Shown piece after piece: positions 1 to 7,932 of a stretch of 23,062 bases of DNA. The position numbers were made by a program, and so were the translations under genes. Each line of letters starts with the position of its first letter. Positions within the stretch are counted from its first letter, which is position 1. The stretch is from an uncultured Lachnospiraceae bacterium. Lineage in GTDB: Bacteria > Bacillota > Clostridia > Lachnospirales > Lachnospiraceae. The stretch lies in NCBI GenBank assembly GCA_937950565.1, contig CALFCS010000105.1, forward strand, positions 1 to 23,062. The letters run 5' to 3'. Under the pieces are notes generated by a model. That model worked only from the letters and a program-made list of their open reading frames with translations. It did no database searches and was not told where the DNA came from.

Positions 1-1583
1 AAGAAAGTTTCAGGGGCGCGCTTCCAAGGCCGATTCTCTTGTATTTTATGCACGGCAATTCGATGGATTATAAAAAAGCGGCATTTTTATATGCGAATGT
101 GATTAATTTCTGCGATGATGAGGAGTTATTTCTCGGTTACCGGGAACAAATGGTGAAATTCACATGGGAACAGTTGAAGAAGCGGCATATAACAGAGCAT
201 TTAAGAACATTGTATAAAAGATTTTGCAATGAGGAAGAAATGGACAGTGAACGGATGGAAGCAATGCATGATATTTGTTTTTCTTACCGTGTCACGACAA
301 AAGTCCCGAACATGAAATATGTGCTTGTCATTGAAAAAGATGGAGAGGTCCGGCAGAAAGTTCCTTACAGTGAACAGAACGGAGCGTTAATCCGGCTTTA
401 TGATAAAGAGTCAAGGATTGTATGGAAGTCTGCGGAAGGCAGGTATTACACGGAGTCGATTCCGTATGATACGAAACGTCTCTTTTATGAGCCACGCTTT
501 ATAGAGATGTGCAGAAAGTATGCAGGTACTGCCGGAGTATGGCAGGAAAAGCAGGAAAAGGTTATTGTTACGCTGGATAAGATAAAGGAAAAGGACATTG
601 ATGCATTTGACGAAAGAGAAGTATTTCGTCTGTGCAGCTCTACTGTCCGGGAGACGGATTATGCAGAGGACGACTTTCTGTTATATCTGTGTTTTGAAAT
701 GTTCCGGCGGCAGCAGTATGACAAGGCAACGCTTTCGTATCTTTCAAATTATTACTGCGGAGCTACAAGGGACATGAAAAAGCTGTGGCATACCGCCCAG
801 GATTATGGGATCCCGGTTTACAAATTAGGAGAGCGGATTATTACGCAGATGGTATTTTCTGAAAATGTATTCGGGGAGGAGAAAATCTTTGAAGAATATC
901 TTTTGTCAGGAAATGCATATTTCCGTATTAAGCAGGCGTATCTGGCATTTGTATCAAGGGAATATATCCTGAGGGGAAGAAAGCTTGACGGATGTATTTT
1001 CCGCATTATTGCATCAGAATGTGAAGAAGGCGAAGAACTTCCGGATATTTGTAAAATGGCGCTTCTTGAATATTATGCCGGACAGGATTATCCGGCGGAT
1101 ATAGAGGGCGTGCTGCATCAGGTGCTCAGGGAAATGTGTGAAAAACAGCTTGTTCTTCCAAGCTATATGAAGTATAAAGAGGCATGGCTCAGGGAAGTAC
1201 AGCTGTATGACAAGATTATGATTCCTTACCGGTCTGCAAAAGGGAGCAAAGTAAAGCTATACTATAAATTGAAGCCGGGAAGCAGAGAGATGCTTGGCTT
1301 TCAATCAGAAACACTGCTTCCGGTATTTGAGACTTTATATGTAAAGCAGTTTGTACTATATAAGAATGAGACATTGGTATATTATATTCAGGAAATAAAT
1401 GGAGAAGAAAGTGCTTCAACAGAAAAGACAACCCTGGAAGGTGGTTCTGATATTTGTGCAGGAAAATATGGTAAGCTGAATACCATGCTGGAGGCAAGTC
1501 CTGCAAAGCGCAAAAAGGCAATGATCGAATACGAAGAAGAAGAGCAGGTTGCCGATAAGATTTTTCATCTATATGAATCATGA
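1..1583 (+). CDS. DUF5717-like large protein, C-terminal part (5' cut by window)
   Basis: The reading frame is open from base 3 with no stop upstream, so the gene begins outside the window and about 527 C-terminal residues are visible. I recognise it, with moderate confidence, as the DUF5717 type of long Lachnospiraceae protein, mainly because a DUF5716-like gene follows and purB lies just beyond. No catalytic motif is visible. The visible part starts helix-rich. A probable beta-sandwich stretch follows (around 290–500 nt, with VLVIEKDGEV), then a long helical repeat-like region and an acidic tail (YEEEEQV). There is no signal peptide or membrane segment in the visible part. Its TGA stop overlaps an ATG of the next frame, so translation is probably coupled to the DUF5716-like gene. 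Function is unknown; a scaffold or partner of the downstream Hsp70-fold protein is only an inference. Confidence 0.7.
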   Translation, partial: ESFRGALPRPILLYFMHGNSMDYKKAAFLYANVINFCDDEELFLGYREQMVKFTWEQLKKRHITEHLRTLYKRFCNEEEMDSERMEAMHDICFSYRVTTKVPNMKYVLVIEKDGEVRQKVPYSEQNGALIRLYDKESRIVWKSAEGRYYTESIPYDTKRLFYEPRFIEMCRKYAGTAGVWQEKQEKVIVTLDKIKEKDIDAFDEREVFRLCSSTVRETDYAEDDFLLYLCFEMFRRQQYDKATLSYLSNYYCGATRDMKKLWHTAQDYGIPVYKLGERIITQMVFSENVFGEEKIFEEYLLSGNAYFRIKQAYLAFVSREYILRGRKLDGCIFRIIASECEEGEELPDICKMALLEYYAGQDYPADIEGVLHQVLREMCEKQLVLPSYMKYKEAWLREVQLYDKIMIPYRSAKGSKVKLYYKLKPGSREMLGFQSETLLPVFETLYVKQFVLYKNETLVYYIQEINGEESASTEKTTLEGGSDICAGKYGKLNTMLEASPAKRKKAMIEYEEEEQVADKIFHLYES

Positions 1584-1593
1584 AGGAAGGCGG
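1583..1593 (+). promoter_or_regulatory. Shine-Dalgarno site that decides the DUF5716-like start
   Basis: AAGGAAGGCGG lies 7 bases upstream of the ATG at 1601. The earlier in-frame ATG at 1580 overlaps the previous stop and has this site downstream of it, so 1601 is the better start. Confidence 0.7.
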
Positions 1594-1600
1594 AAGAAGA

Positions 1601-2884
1601 ATGGAAAAAGGGCATATTCTGGGTTATGATATGAATGAAAAATATTGCCAGATAAGCTATTATAACGAGGCAGAGAATGAGCCTGAGACAATGCAGAATA
1701 CTTCCAGTAATTATCAGATTCCTCTTATGATCGGATATTATAAAGAACAGTGGATTTATGGAAGAGCGGCAAAAAGGCTGGATACGATGATGCCGGGGCA
1801 TATGGTTGATGATTTGTATACGAAAGCATGTAAAAGAGAGCGTGTGAAGATTGACGATAAGGTGTATGATGCCGTGTGGCTTCTGGCAAAGTTTGTAAAG
1901 CTATCGCTGGAAAAATTCGAGACGATTCAGTTTCTTACATTTACAACACCGGAGACGGATATTGATATTTATAAAATGCTGAAGGGAATCGGGCAGCATC
2001 TGGGACTTCAGAAATCCCAGATTTGTGTGCAGGATTATAAAGAAAGCTTTTGCCAGTACATGATATTTCAACCCAAAGAATTGTGGCAGTATGAATCGGC
2101 GCTTTTTTTCTGCGATGAGCAGAGAATCAAGGCATTTATGCTTCGGAAACTGAATACCGGAACTCTGCATGACGGAGAAAGCTTTATTACGGTGGATGAG
2201 GTGGTAAATGCGCATATGAAAGAATTGAGGGCGCTGTACCCGATTATCAGTGAAGAGCGTGCAAGGGATGCAGATGCAAGCTTTAAAGCGATGATTGAAA
2301 ATGTATTTGAAAAAAAGGTCGTATCTTCCGTATACCTGACCGGCGAAGGGTTTGAAAACGAGTGGTATCCGAATTCTCTGCGTGTCCTGTGTAACGGAAG
2401 ACGTGCATTTCTGGGAAATAATTTATATAGCAAGGGTGCATGTTATACTTCCATGCGCAGGTGCTTAAGGGTGGACGAAGGACCGGTTTATCTGGACGAG
2501 ACAAAGCTGACAGAAAGAATCTGCCTCCGGATGCGCCTGGGCGGCAGAGAAGGCTGGCACCCGGTTGTTTCATGGGGGGAACGCTGGTATGAGGCAGACG
2601 GTCAGTGGGAGGTCCTGTTGGAAGATACTTCTGATATTGAAGTACTCGTGGAGTCGCTGACAGGGGAGGATGTTCAGGTAGAAAAGATTTCTCTGGAAGG
2701 GCTTCCGGAGCGCACGGATTATTCCCTGCGGCTTCAGATAGAAGTGATGTTTCTTGATAAGAATACATGCAAATTAATCTTGAAGGATACCGGATTTGGA
2801 GAATTTTATCCGGCAACTGATTTTCAGGTGGAGAAGCTGATTGATTTAGGAGGCACGAATGGGCAGTTTAATTCTATGTCATAA
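1601..2884 (+). CDS. DUF5716-like protein, degenerate Hsp70/actin-fold
   Basis: 427 residues from the ATG at 1601, which has a good Shine-Dalgarno site; the ATG at 1580 would add seven residues. The N-terminus (LGYDMNEKYCQISYY, then QIPLMIGYY and IYGRAAKRL) follows the order of the DnaK opening (IGIDLGTTNS, TPSIIAY, VGQPAKR). A middle stretch (FLTFTTPETD … GLQKSQICVQDYKESF) corresponds to the DnaK segment before its second phosphate loop. VYLTGEGF followed by SKGACYTS, around residues 250–285, resembles the adenosine motif and AVAIGAA. The C-terminal 120 residues contain ISLEGLPERTD and QIEVMFLD, like the DnaK substrate-binding beta domain, with no helical lid. The GTT and DLGGGT phosphate loops are not intact, so ATPase activity is doubtful. 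The DUF5716 name is from memory of the family and its neighbourhood; the Hsp70 relation is inferred from motif order. Confidence 0.75.
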   Translation: MEKGHILGYDMNEKYCQISYYNEAENEPETMQNTSSNYQIPLMIGYYKEQWIYGRAAKRLDTMMPGHMVDDLYTKACKRERVKIDDKVYDAVWLLAKFVKLSLEKFETIQFLTFTTPETDIDIYKMLKGIGQHLGLQKSQICVQDYKESFCQYMIFQPKELWQYESALFFCDEQRIKAFMLRKLNTGTLHDGESFITVDEVVNAHMKELRALYPIISEERARDADASFKAMIENVFEKKVVSSVYLTGEGFENEWYPNSLRVLCNGRRAFLGNNLYSKGACYTSMRRCLRVDEGPVYLDETKLTERICLRMRLGGREGWHPVVSWGERWYEADGQWEVLLEDTSDIEVLVESLTGEDVQVEKISLEGLPERTDYSLRLQIEVMFLDKNTCKLILKDTGFGEFYPATDFQVEKLIDLGGTNGQFNSMS

Positions 2885-3635
2885 AAAACGGGCAAAACGG
2901 CCATATGAAATATCCAGGATACATATGCGTATTTATACGATGGAAGAGCTGTGTTATTTTATATGCAATAACTTGTATCTGATTGATTATACAATTATGA
3001 ACCGAAGGCTGTGTGACTGGCTGGAGGATGAGCTTGAACTGGGGGAAATGGCGGAGGCGCTCCGACATGATCTTGACCAGAATGCATCTCTTTCTGAATT
3101 CGTACTTACCATCTTAAAGGGCTCCATCATTTATGCGCCTTCTGAGATTGCAAAAACACAGAATATTCTGGAACATCTGCAGAATCAGAAAGAGGTAGAA
3201 AAGGCAAAATATAAAGCGGATACCTTGTTTAAAGCCGGGGAATATGCGTCTGCGATTTTGGTATATCAGTCTGTTGTCAATCATGAATGGGATGATTCCA
3301 TGGATAAATCTTTTTATGGACTGGTATATGGGTGCCTTGGAGCGGCTTATGGACATTTGTTTTTATATGAGGAAGCAGCGGAAATGTATAAAAAGGCATA
3401 CGACATCTGTGAGGATGCCGATATGCTGAAGGCGTATCTGTATGCCTGCATGAAGGCATATCCGGAGGAAAGGTATACAAAGATGCTTTCCGGCAATTCT
3501 GCGTACCTGAGCGCTAATTCGCAGGTAAGAGAAGAGCTGGAGGCTCTCAAAAAAGAAATCGACCTGGATATCGATGAAAGCAGGATTGAAAGATGGAAAA
3601 GAGAATATCGCAGGATTGACAAACGAAATGTTTGA
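2859..3635 (+). CDS. TPR-like hypothetical protein
   Basis: 258 residues. The start at 2859 is supported by AGGAGG at 2848–2853, five bases upstream. It lies inside the end of the DUF5716-like gene (26-base overlap), so translation is probably coupled. Residues about 110–200 look like two or three tetratricopeptide-type helical hairpins: an AKYKADTLFKAGEYASAILVY unit, then GCLGAAYGHLFLYEEAAEMYKKAYDIC. The N-terminal 100 residues are also helical (ELCYFICNNLYLID, LCDWLEDELELGEMAEAL). No signal peptide or membrane segment is seen, so it is probably cytosolic. It completes a cassette with the DUF5717-like and DUF5716-like genes. A TPR protein beside an Hsp70-fold protein suggests a co-chaperone or adaptor role, but that is inference only. 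Confidence 0.75.
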   Translation: MGSLILCHKKRAKRPYEISRIHMRIYTMEELCYFICNNLYLIDYTIMNRRLCDWLEDELELGEMAEALRHDLDQNASLSEFVLTILKGSIIYAPSEIAKTQNILEHLQNQKEVEKAKYKADTLFKAGEYASAILVYQSVVNHEWDDSMDKSFYGLVYGCLGAAYGHLFLYEEAAEMYKKAYDICEDADMLKAYLYACMKAYPEERYTKMLSGNSAYLSANSQVREELEALKKEIDLDIDESRIERWKREYRRIDKRNV

Positions 3636-3644
3636 TTCTATACT
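3616..3644 (+). promoter_or_regulatory. Promoter for purB–trxB (TTGACA-N17-TATACT)
   Basis: TTGACA at 3616–3621, a 17-base spacer, and TATACT at 3639–3644. This is one base from the vegetative sigma-factor consensus. The -35 box lies inside the last codons of the TPR-like gene. Transcription would start near 3651, leaving a leader of about 85 bases before purB. Confidence 0.75.
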
Positions 3645-3735
3645 ATACGTGCAAAAAGAAGCACGGAATAAAGTAAGAAGTTTGCATTCATGGATTACGA
3701 TAAAGTGACGACTAGTATAGGAGAGGAGAGAGGTT

Positions 3736-5169
3736 ATGACAAACGACAGATATGTGAGTCCGCTTTCTGAGCGGTATGCAGGACCTGAGATGCAGTATAT
3801 TTTTTCACCGGACAAAAAGTTCCGTACGTGGAGAAGATTATGGATTGCCCTTGCACAGACAGAGAAAGAGCTGGGGCTTCCGATTACAGACGAGCAGATA
3901 GAAGAGCTTAAGGCTCATGCAGATGATATTAATTATGATGTGGCAAAGGCGAGAGAAAAGGTCGTGCGCCATGACGTTATGTCCCATGTCTATGCATATG
4001 GACAACAGTGTCCGAAAGCAAAAGGAATTATCCATTTGGGGGCTACATCTTGTTATGTTGGGGATAATACAGATATCATCCTGATGTCTGAAGCATTGGA
4101 ATTAGTCCGGAAAAAGCTTATCAATGTACTCGCGGAGCTGGCGGATTTTGCAGAGAAATATAAGAGCCAGCCGACGCTTGCATTTACACACTTCCAGCCT
4201 GCACAGCCGACAACGGTAGGAAAGAGGGCGACTCTTTGGATGCAGGAATTCCAGATGGACCTTGAGGATCTGGAATATGTAAAAGGAAGCCTGAAATTAC
4301 TGGGTTCCAAAGGAACGACCGGAACACAGGCAAGCTTTCTGGAACTTTTTGACGGAGATCAGGAGACCATTGACAAGATTGATCCGATGATTGCAGAGAA
4401 GATGGGATTTGAAACCTGTTATCCGGTATCCGGGCAGACCTATTCACGTAAGGTGGATACGAGAGTTTTGAATGTGCTGGCAGGAATTGCGGCAAGTGCG
4501 CATAAGATGTCAAATGATATCCGCCTTCTCCAGCATTTGAAAGAAGTAGAAGAACCGTTTGAAAAAACACAGATTGGTTCCTCGGCGATGGCTTACAAGA
4601 GAAATCCAATGAGAAGCGAGAGGATTGCGTCGCTGTCCAGATATGTTATGATTGATGCGCTGAATCCGGCAATCACTTCTGCAACACAGTGGTTTGAAAG
4701 AACGCTTGATGATTCGGCAAATAAGAGGCTCAGCATTCCGGAAGGATTCCTGGCAATCGATGGGATTCTGGATCTGTGCCTGAATGTTGTGGACGGACTT
4801 GTTGTATATCCGAAAGTAATTGAAAAACGTCTGATGAGCGAGCTGCCATTTATGGCAACGGAGAATATTATGATGGATGCAGTAAAGGCAGGAGGAGACA
4901 GACAGGAGCTTCATGAGAGAATTCGTGAGCTTTCTATGGAAGCAGGTAAGAATGTAAAGGAGAAAGGACTGGATAATAATCTGCTCGAACTGATCGCAGC
5001 GGATCCGTCATTTGGACTGGATGAAGAAGAACTGAAGAAGACAATGGATCCGGCAAAATATGTGGGACGTGCTCCAAGGCAGGTAGATAATTATCTGAAT
5101 CAGGTCATCCGTCCGCTGCTGGATGCAAATAAAGATATTTTAGGTGTAAAATCAGAAATTAATGTATAA
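3736..5169 (+). CDS. purB: Adenylosuccinate lyase
   Basis: PurB cleaves SAICAR to AICAR and adenylosuccinate to AMP, releasing fumarate in both de novo purine steps; it is a cytosolic tetramer. The 477-residue length is normal. The fumarate-lyase signature GSSAMAYKRNP spans residues 281–291 and holds the serines of the mobile catalytic loop. THFQPAQPTT (151–160) carries the conserved histidine region, and HLGATSCYVGDNTD (100–113) the other conserved block. The start ATG at 3736 has GGAGAGGAGAGAGG just upstream. A near-consensus promoter sits at 3616–3644, and trxB follows after 22 bases, so the two form one transcript ending at the terminator near 6150–6208. I saw no purine riboswitch fold in the leader. 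Confidence 0.97.
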   Translation: MTNDRYVSPLSERYAGPEMQYIFSPDKKFRTWRRLWIALAQTEKELGLPITDEQIEELKAHADDINYDVAKAREKVVRHDVMSHVYAYGQQCPKAKGIIHLGATSCYVGDNTDIILMSEALELVRKKLINVLAELADFAEKYKSQPTLAFTHFQPAQPTTVGKRATLWMQEFQMDLEDLEYVKGSLKLLGSKGTTGTQASFLELFDGDQETIDKIDPMIAEKMGFETCYPVSGQTYSRKVDTRVLNVLAGIAASAHKMSNDIRLLQHLKEVEEPFEKTQIGSSAMAYKRNPMRSERIASLSRYVMIDALNPAITSATQWFERTLDDSANKRLSIPEGFLAIDGILDLCLNVVDGLVVYPKVIEKRLMSELPFMATENIMMDAVKAGGDRQELHERIRELSMEAGKNVKEKGLDNNLLELIAADPSFGLDEEELKKTMDPAKYVGRAPRQVDNYLNQVIRPLLDANKDILGVKSEINV

Positions 5170-5175
5170 TGTGCC

Positions 5176-5183
5176 GGAAGGAG
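5176..5183 (+). promoter_or_regulatory. Shine-Dalgarno site that decides the trxB start
   Basis: GGAAGGAG is 8 bases from the ATG at 5192 but only 2 from the ATG at 5186, and it lies downstream of the ATG at 5162. The start at 5192 also gives the usual short N-terminus before the FAD-binding glycines. Confidence 0.65.
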
Positions 5184-5191
5184 AAATGGGA

Positions 5192-6130
5192 ATGGACAGG
5201 TTATACGATGTAATCATTCTTGGGGCTGGTCCGGCGGGACTGGCAGCAGGGCTGTATGCAGGAAGAAGCCGTCTGAGTACCCTGATCATTGAAAAATTGC
5301 AGGCAGGCGGACAGATTACACTTACCGATGAGATTGATAATTATCCGGGGCAGATGCCGGAAGGTGAGTCTGGCAGAACGCTGGCGCAGAGAATGATGGA
5401 ACAGACAGAAAAATTTGGCGCGGAGCGTGTGTCAGATACGATTACGGAGGCGGCGCTTTCCGGTGATGTGAAGGTGCTGAAGGGTGTGAAGGGAGAATAT
5501 CATGCGAAGAACGTAATCATTGCCACAGGCGCCCATGCAAGACCAATCGGATGCAAAGGAGAAACAGAATATGCCGGAAGAGGTCTGTCTTATTGTGCAA
5601 CCTGTGATGCGAATTTCTTTGAAGATTTGGAGGTTTACGTTGTAGGCGGCGGTGATTCTGCGGTGGAGGAAGCGGTTTATCTGACAAAATTTGTAAGAAA
5701 AGTGACGATTATTCACAGAAGAGGAGAGCTGCGTGCGGCGAAGGCGATTCAGGAAAAGGCACTTCAGAATCCGAAAATACACTTTATGTGGAACACAGTT
5801 GTAGAAGAACTGGGCGGAGAGGATGTCTTGTCTGAGATGACGGTTAAGAATGTAGAAACCGGAGAAATCACCAGAATAGAAGCAGACCCTGCAGATGGGA
5901 TGTTTGGGGTGTTCGGATTTGTGGGACTGCTTCCGAATTCCGAATTATTTAACGGAATGCTGGATATGGATGAGCAGGGATATATTCTTACGGATGAAGA
6001 TATGCATACGAACATCCCGGGTGTGTATGCGGCCGGGGATGTCAGAAGAAAGAGCTTAAGACAGGTGGTAACAGCAGTTGCAGACGGGGCAGTTGCCGCA
6101 GTTCAGGCTGAAAAGTTTCTGGCAGAATAA
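5192..6130 (+). CDS. trxB: Thioredoxin-disulfide reductase
   Basis: An FAD flavoenzyme of the cytosol that passes electrons from NADPH to thioredoxin. It has 312 residues from the ATG at 5192, the usual low-molecular-weight TrxR length. The FAD-binding GAGPAGLAAG is at residues 11–20, the redox-active CATC at 135–138, and the second dinucleotide motif GGGDSA at 152–157. HRRGELRA (175–182) resembles the NADPH-phosphate recognition motif. The C-terminal FAD motif reads AAGDVRRKSLRQ. It is cotranscribed with purB upstream (22-base gap) and followed by an intrinsic terminator. Close relatives in the family can use ferredoxin or other electron donors, but the HRRxxxRA motif favours NADPH. Confidence 0.95.
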   Translation: MDRLYDVIILGAGPAGLAAGLYAGRSRLSTLIIEKLQAGGQITLTDEIDNYPGQMPEGESGRTLAQRMMEQTEKFGAERVSDTITEAALSGDVKVLKGVKGEYHAKNVIIATGAHARPIGCKGETEYAGRGLSYCATCDANFFEDLEVYVVGGGDSAVEEAVYLTKFVRKVTIIHRRGELRAAKAIQEKALQNPKIHFMWNTVVEELGGEDVLSEMTVKNVETGEITRIEADPADGMFGVFGFVGLLPNSELFNGMLDMDEQGYILTDEDMHTNIPGVYAAGDVRRKSLRQVVTAVADGAVAAVQAEKFLAE

Positions 6131-6146
6131 ATGAAGTTGGTGTTAT

Positions 6147-6208
6147 AAAAGAAAGTGGCGAAAGGTATGGAACAAGTGCCAAGATGCCACTTTCTTTTCG
6201 TTTTCTTT
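6147..6208 (+). terminator. Intrinsic terminator after trxB
   Basis: AAAAGAAAGTGGC (6147–6159) pairs perfectly with GCCACTTTCTTTT (6186–6198), a 13-bp stem with a loop of about 26 bases. It is followed by CGTTTTCTTT. It closes the purB–trxB transcript. Confidence 0.8.
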
Positions 6209-6275
6209 AAGCAGGCAGAAATCTATAATAAGAACCGATACTATCATAGAAGACAAGCTGAAGGGTGAAACGAAA

Positions 6276-7340
6276 ATGGACGAGATATTAAGATTATGGA
6301 CACCAAAAATAAAAATAAAATTATTGGGCAGAGAGATGAAAGAGATTTTGCTCGTTATGGCGGGACTTGTTGTCCTATGGATGTGTGTGGAGCTGCAGGG
6401 AGAGCCACATGCAGGAAACGCAGGGCTGTCAGAAGATGCAATGAAAGCGTCTGCTGTAAAAATCTCAGGAGTGGACTCTGGAATGAAGAAGGAATTAGAA
6501 GAGATTCAGATGTGTATACCGACACAGGAAACCGGATCAGTGATTTCCGAAAATATTGCGGTTTCCGGCAGAAGGATCAGTATTCCTGGTGGAAAGATGG
6601 TGGGATACAAGGCGGAAGAAGGAATTGGTGGTACTGTATATATAGTGGAGACAGGAAACATTATGGCGGATAATGGAATCGTGGACAATGGTATAGCTAC
6701 AGAAAGAGAAAATGATGCTGCACATGGGGAAAGAGCTATACTGGAAAGGACGATAATACCTGTTTCGTCAAGAACACCTGTGGAAATTATGCCGATCGAG
6801 CTGAAAGTCTGCGTATATGGAAATGGTGGAATTCCCGAATATACAGAAAGCGTTTATAGAATGGACGAATTTGCGGTTGGACAGTTAGAGAAACCGAGAA
6901 GAGCAGGAAAAATATTTACCGGATGGTATGTGGATGCTGCATGCACCATGCCTTTCGATACATTTTCAGGTGAAGAGGACACCTTGAGATTGTATGCGGG
7001 CTGGGCGGACTTTCCGGGGTTTATATGTGATGACAACGGATGCATTATAGAGTGTACAGGCAGTGCAGAGGCTATTTCAGACGGAATCCTCATTTTCCCG
7101 AGTCATGAGGATTGTACCGGGATCAGAAAAGGCGCTTTGGAAAATGTCAGGGAAGACGTCTATGAGATTTGTATTCCATCCAATATGGTTTATATTGAAC
7201 CGGGCGCTTTTGCAGGGCTTTGTAATTTATTGTATATTGAGGTGCTTCCGGGAAATCCCTCTTACTATAGCGAAGAAGGAATTCTGTATCATAAAAACGG
7301 AACAATAGCTGCCTATCCACAGGGACGTCTGGATATGTGA
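6276..7340 (+). CDS. Membrane-anchored surface protein with InlB-type and BspA-type repeat units
   Basis: 354 residues. A hydrophobic segment at about 23–40 (ILLVMAGLVVLWMC) after a basic start predicts a signal anchor with the rest outside the cell. Residues about 177–245 match one Listeria–Bacteroides (InlB B-type) repeat, with AGKIFTGWYVDAACTMPFD and a closing LYAGW. Residues about 290–350 match one BspA-type leucine-rich repeat: ICIPSNMVYIEPGAFAGL, NPSYYSEEGILYHKNG and AAYPQG. No LPXTG sorting signal or second membrane helix is seen. The start at 6276 has AAGGGTG 8 bases upstream; an ATG at 6336 is a weaker alternative. A TATAAT at 6224–6229 could be its -10 box, with a poor -35 (TTTTCT). 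Such domains are common in adhesion-type proteins; the actual role is unknown. Confidence 0.7.
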   Translation: MDEILRLWTPKIKIKLLGREMKEILLVMAGLVVLWMCVELQGEPHAGNAGLSEDAMKASAVKISGVDSGMKKELEEIQMCIPTQETGSVISENIAVSGRRISIPGGKMVGYKAEEGIGGTVYIVETGNIMADNGIVDNGIATERENDAAHGERAILERTIIPVSSRTPVEIMPIELKVCVYGNGGIPEYTESVYRMDEFAVGQLEKPRRAGKIFTGWYVDAACTMPFDTFSGEEDTLRLYAGWADFPGFICDDNGCIIECTGSAEAISDGILIFPSHEDCTGIRKGALENVREDVYEICIPSNMVYIEPGAFAGLCNLLYIEVLPGNPSYYSEEGILYHKNGTIAAYPQGRLDM

Positions 7341-7366
7341 GATTTTTGAACAAAGTTTTTTCCGGC

Positions 7367-7395
7367 TTCACAATCAGGCGGATTCATGCTATACT
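7367..7395 (+). promoter_or_regulatory. Promoter (TTCACA-N17-TGCTATACT, extended -10)
   Basis: TTCACA at 7367–7372, a 17-base spacer ending in TGC, and TATACT at 7390–7395. It is well placed for the S26-type peptidase and NodB-like gene pair. Confidence 0.65.
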
Positions 7396-7440
7396 GAGGA
7401 ACGTAAAAAGACAGGAAGCATAGAAGATGAGAGGCATAAT

Positions 7441-7932
7441 ATGCAGAGGGATAATATACAGACTGGCAATACGGGGACAAAGAAGGTCCGAATAGAAGAT
7501 GCATTGGAGCAAAATGGACTTTTTGTGAGCACGACGGTAGGATGCAGTATGTATCCAATGCTCCGAAACCGAAGGGATACAATTATTATCATGCCTTACC
7601 AGGGAAGGCTCAAGAAATATGATGTGCCATTATACAGGCGGGGGAAGGACTATGTCCTGCACCGGATTGTTGAGGTGCGTCCGGATGACTATGTGATTTG
7701 TGGAGATAATTGTATACAGAAGGAGTATGGCATTACGGATGCACAGATTCTGGGAGTTCTGAAAGGTTTTTACCGGGGGAATAAACAGATAAATATGGAT
7801 GGGCTGGCATATAGGATTTATGTCAGGATATGGTGTTCACTTTATCCGCTCCGCTGTCTGTACTATAAGGTGCGCGGTAAGATGGCAGGAATATGGCATA
7901 GAATCAAAAGAGGAGGAGTTGTGGGGAGATGA
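7441..7932 (+). CDS. S24/S26-family (signal-peptidase-like) protein
   Basis: 163 residues. GCSMYPM (34–40) matches the signal-peptidase serine box, with Ser36 as the likely nucleophile. LHRIVEV (73–79) carries His74 where bacterial LepB enzymes have a lysine. ICGDN (86–90) matches the conserved GDN box. A Ser/His arrangement is known from the SipW/SEC11 branch, so I infer that type of chemistry. There is no clear N-terminal membrane anchor; the only hydrophobic part is a short C-terminal stretch (around 124–145). The start at 7441 has GAGAGG 6 bases upstream. The gene overlaps the next by the four bases ATGA, so the two are coupled. Substrates are unknown; the coupled NodB-like membrane protein is an obvious candidate partner. 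Confidence 0.75.
   Translation: MQRDNIQTGNTGTKKVRIEDALEQNGLFVSTTVGCSMYPMLRNRRDTIIIMPYQGRLKKYDVPLYRRGKDYVLHRIVEVRPDDYVICGDNCIQKEYGITDAQILGVLKGFYRGNKQINMDGLAYRIYVRIWCSLYPLRCLYYKVRGKMAGIWHRIKRGGVVGR

Noticed and set aside
3651..3735. Purine riboswitch in the purB leader
   Set aside because: The 85-base leader shows no three-way junction or the conserved loop sequences of that aptamer.
3363..3815. Minus-strand open frame across the TPR-like gene end and the purB start
   Set aside because: It runs antisense to a clear promoter and to conserved PurB sequence, and its translation has no recognisable pattern.
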